A DNA stretch of 7,930 bases from Anaerolineae bacterium (GTDB lineage: Bacteria > Chloroflexota > Anaerolineae > Anaerolineales > E44-bin32), in assembly GCA_030673735.1 (NCBI GenBank), contig DAOVIK010000064.1:1-7930 (forward strand). The letters are read 5' to 3'. Each line of letters starts with the position of its first letter. Positions within the stretch are counted from its first letter, which is position 1. Position numbers and translations under genes: made by a program. Below, in pieces: positions 6,065 to 7,930 of the stretch. A model generated the notes under the pieces. It saw only the letters and a list, made by a program, of their open reading frames with translations, had not been told where the DNA came from and made no database searches.

Positions 6065-7168
6065 CTACAGGTAGTTGTCCCTGCCTTCACGCTTGAGCTC
6101 TTGCACCAACTTGCGGACTTCCTCTGCACGATCGCGGGGGCAAACAAGAATGGCATCCCCCGTATCGACCAGGATCAAATCCTTCACACCAAGCAAGGCA
6201 ATCAAGCGCTCTTTCTCCCCCGGCAATTCCTGGAAAACCAGGGTTCCCTCGCAGTCGATAGCCAACACGCTCTCTGCCAGGATCAAGTTCCCCTTTTCAT
6301 CTTCCTCAAGGAGGTCCCGTAGACCGCTCCATCCGCCGATGTCGCACCATCCCAGCGCATCGGCTGCGATCATAGCTACACGCCTCGCGCCCTCCATGAT
6401 CCCATAGTCGACGGTCTGGCTCTTCAATCCCTGCCAAACACCTTCAAGGGTTTGTGTCTCCTGTGGAGTACCTATGCCGTCGGCAATCCTGTTCAAACCC
6501 TCATGGAGATCTTTCATCTGGAGCTCGATTTCCTCCAAGATCTCTTCTGTTCTCCATATGAACATTCCGGAATTCCACGCGTAGCCGCCTTCAGCAAGAT
6601 ACTTCTCGGCAAGCGAAGTGGTTGGCTTCTCTGTGAAGCTCTCAGCAACGAAGGCTTCAAAATCACGATACTTGCCCAACGACTCCCGATATCGTATATA
6701 GCCATATCCCGTTGCCGGGTAGGTTGGCGTCAGACCGAGCGTGACCAGATGCCCTTCTCGGGCAACTTCATACGCCGCCATTAGACATTCTCGAAAACGG
6801 TTCTCGTTTTCGATGAAGTGATCTGCCGGCAGACAAGCCATCACGCAGTCGCCGTGTCTTTGGTGCAGAACAATGGCCCCCAATCCGACAACGGACGCAG
6901 TCCCTCTCGGCGCTGGCTCGATCAAGAAGCTGCTTTCGGGGAGCATTGGCGCTTGCTGCTGAAGCGCCTCGACCTGCTCAGCGATGGTAGCCACAACGAT
7001 GCGGTCCTTGGGCATCAGCGGCAGGAGTCTATCTACGGTGATCTGGAATAGCGAGCGGTCTCCCAATAGCCGCAGCTGCTGCTTGGGCCTGGCTCGTCTC
7101 GAGAGGGGCCACAATCGTGTTCCCCCACCGCCTGCCATGATCAATGCGTAGAAATCATCCATCATCAT
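6065..7168 (-). CDS. manC: Mannose-1-phosphate guanylyltransferase (GDP-mannose pyrophosphorylase)
   Basis: Makes GDP-mannose and pyrophosphate from mannose-1-phosphate and GTP in the cytoplasm, feeding glycan, exopolysaccharide or glycolipid synthesis. The 367-residue protein is the short form without a fused phosphomannose isomerase domain. Visible motifs are the nucleotide-binding loop GGGGTRLWPLSRRARPKQ (13-30), LPADH (113-117), TGYGYI (153-158), the sugar-binding FTEKP (178-182, a variant of the usual FVEKP), WNSGMF (198-203), VDYGIME (253-259) and a C-terminal region (about 290-345) as expected for the beta-helix part. The start overlaps the dprA stop by 4 bp (ATGA), and three ATG codons stand in a row (7168, 7165, 7162), so the exact initiator among them is uncertain; only a weak GGG-containing site precedes it, which points to translational coupling. 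topA follows 14 nt after the stop. Substrate preference for mannose over related sugars is inferred from the motifs. Confidence 0.92.
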   Translation of the reverse strand: MMMDDFYALIMAGGGGTRLWPLSRRARPKQQLRLLGDRSLFQITVDRLLPLMPKDRIVVATIAEQVEALQQQAPMLPESSFLIEPAPRGTASVVGLGAIVLHQRHGDCVMACLPADHFIENENRFRECLMAAYEVAREGHLVTLGLTPTYPATGYGYIRYRESLGKYRDFEAFVAESFTEKPTTSLAEKYLAEGGYAWNSGMFIWRTEEILEEIELQMKDLHEGLNRIADGIGTPQETQTLEGVWQGLKSQTVDYGIMEGARRVAMIAADALGWCDIGGWSGLRDLLEEDEKGNLILAESVLAIDCEGTLVFQELPGEKERLIALLGVKDLILVDTGDAILVCPRDRAEEVRKLVQELKREGRDNYL

Positions 7169-7930
7169 TCAACCCGATATCCGGCTCGCGCTTCACGCGT
7201 TCGTATGTACTGCATTCCGCCTACTTGCTTAACTCGCCCTTTAAGCTCCAATAGCGCAAGCGTCGCAGTCACCTCCGATACAGGTAGCCCGCATCGCAGC
7301 TGGATCTCATCAACGTGAATTGGATCGCTCGTCAGCGCCTTGTATACGCTTCTCTCTTTTTCATCTTCGGGTAATTCCTGTTCGGCTTGTTCATGACGAG
7401 CGACAAGATCCAGGTTCAGCCCCTCCAGCAAATCATCAACCGACGTCAGCGGTCGTGCGCCGGAAAGGAGCAGGGCATGCGTTCCGCGACTTGCCTTGCT
7501 GTATAGACTGCCGGGCACGGCGTATAGCTCCCGTCCTTGTTCTGCAGCGAAATCTGCAGTAATCAGTGCGCCGCTGCCCTCCCCCGCTTCTACAATGACA
7601 ACCGCCAGCGAGAGACCAGATATGATCCGGTTTCGGGGCGGGAAATTGCGCCCTTCTGGCCTGGTTCCAAGCGGGTAATCACTCACGACCGCACCGCATT
7701 GCGCGATTTTCTCAGCCAGGTTTCGATGCTCAGGCGGATAGACCTCATCCAATCCGCTACCCAACACGGCGATTGTACGCCCTCCCGCTTTAAGCGCCGC
7801 TTGGTGGCCTATGCCGTCAATGCCACGCGCCAGTCCGGAGATAACCGTCACACCGTTTACCGCTAGCGCCGCTGCCAGATCCTGGGTTACCGTCCGCCCA
7901 TATGGCGTTGGCTTCCTCGTGCCGACAATC
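7165..7930 (-). CDS. dprA: DNA processing protein DprA (5' end beyond window)
   Basis: DprA/Smf binds incoming single-stranded DNA during natural transformation, protects it and loads RecA. 254 residues are visible and the frame stays open to the right edge; full proteins have about 290-380 residues, so the N-terminal part is missing here. Numbering from the first visible codon, the Rossmann-like core has IVGTRKPTPYG (1-11), SGLARGID (31-38), GSGLDEVYPPEH (57-68), FPPRNRIISGLS (96-107), EAGEGSGALITA (114-125) and EQGRELYAVPG (130-140). After an acidic linker (about 180-193) a winged-helix domain follows (about 194-242), as in long DprA forms. The GTN found in many relatives after the VPG motif is GTH here (149-151). 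The GTG at 7851 is an internal valine, since conserved motifs lie upstream of it. The gene overlaps manC by 4 bp and is the first visible gene of the cluster with topA. Presence of dprA alone does not show natural competence. Confidence 0.95.
   Translation of the reverse strand, partial: IVGTRKPTPYGRTVTQDLAAALAVNGVTVISGLARGIDGIGHQAALKAGGRTIAVLGSGLDEVYPPEHRNLAEKIAQCGAVVSDYPLGTRPEGRNFPPRNRIISGLSLAVVIVEAGEGSGALITADFAAEQGRELYAVPGSLYSKASRGTHALLLSGARPLTSVDDLLEGLNLDLVARHEQAEQELPEDEKERSVYKALTSDPIHVDEIQLRCGLPVSEVTATLALLELKGRVKQVGGMQYIRTREARAGYRVE

Noticed and set aside
7165..7851. GTG at 7851 as the start of a shorter DprA
   Set aside because: The frame stays open upstream to the window edge and encodes the conserved IVGTRKPTPYG segment, so the true start lies outside the window.

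Overview
The window looks like chromosomal DNA from a member of the Chloroflexota (Anaerolineae-like). The evidence is a type IA topoisomerase carrying an N-terminal four-cysteine ribbon of the DUF5679 type, its placement in a dprA-manC-topA cluster, and a two-helix membrane protein next to topA that I remember only as a conserved hypothetical of this phylum. The taxonomic call is inference from gene content; there is no rRNA or tRNA here. I see no mobile element, CRISPR array, tRNA, rRNA or prophage gene, and every clearly recognised gene is intact or cut only by the window edge.

Layout. Positions 1-1855, minus strand: a short transcription unit with an SCP2-type sterol/lipid-carrier protein (1855-1442), then a possible 29-codon small ORF (1351-1262), then a cholesterol-oxidase-like GMC flavoprotein (from 1256, running off the left edge). 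Positions 1981-2448, plus strand: greA, a transcript cleavage factor. The SCP2 gene and greA are divergent. Each has a near-consensus sigma-70-type promoter, and the two -35 hexamers sit back to back only 6 bp apart, forming an almost perfect 18-bp palindrome.

Positions 2449-2571 hold a strong symmetric hairpin terminator (2503-2535) between greA and the convergent minus-strand cluster. From right to left that cluster is dprA (7930-7165, 5' end outside the window), manC (7168-6065), topA (6050-3690, TTG start) and a two-transmembrane unknown protein (3573-2572). dprA and manC overlap by 4 bp and manC and topA are 14 bp apart, so these three are very probably co-transcribed. The membrane protein follows after 116 bp and may also have its own promoter.

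How the genes fit together. The SCP2 protein and the GMC oxidase are plausibly a carrier and oxidase pair acting on a sterol, hopanoid-like or other hydrophobic alcohol. The other cluster joins DNA uptake/recombination (DprA), DNA topology (TopA) and nucleotide-sugar synthesis (ManC), a mix that reflects conserved synteny more than one pathway. The most useful points for follow-up are the ferredoxin-like cysteine spacing in the GMC oxidase, the divergent promoter palindrome, the small aromatic ORF before the oxidase, and the unknown membrane protein tied to topA.
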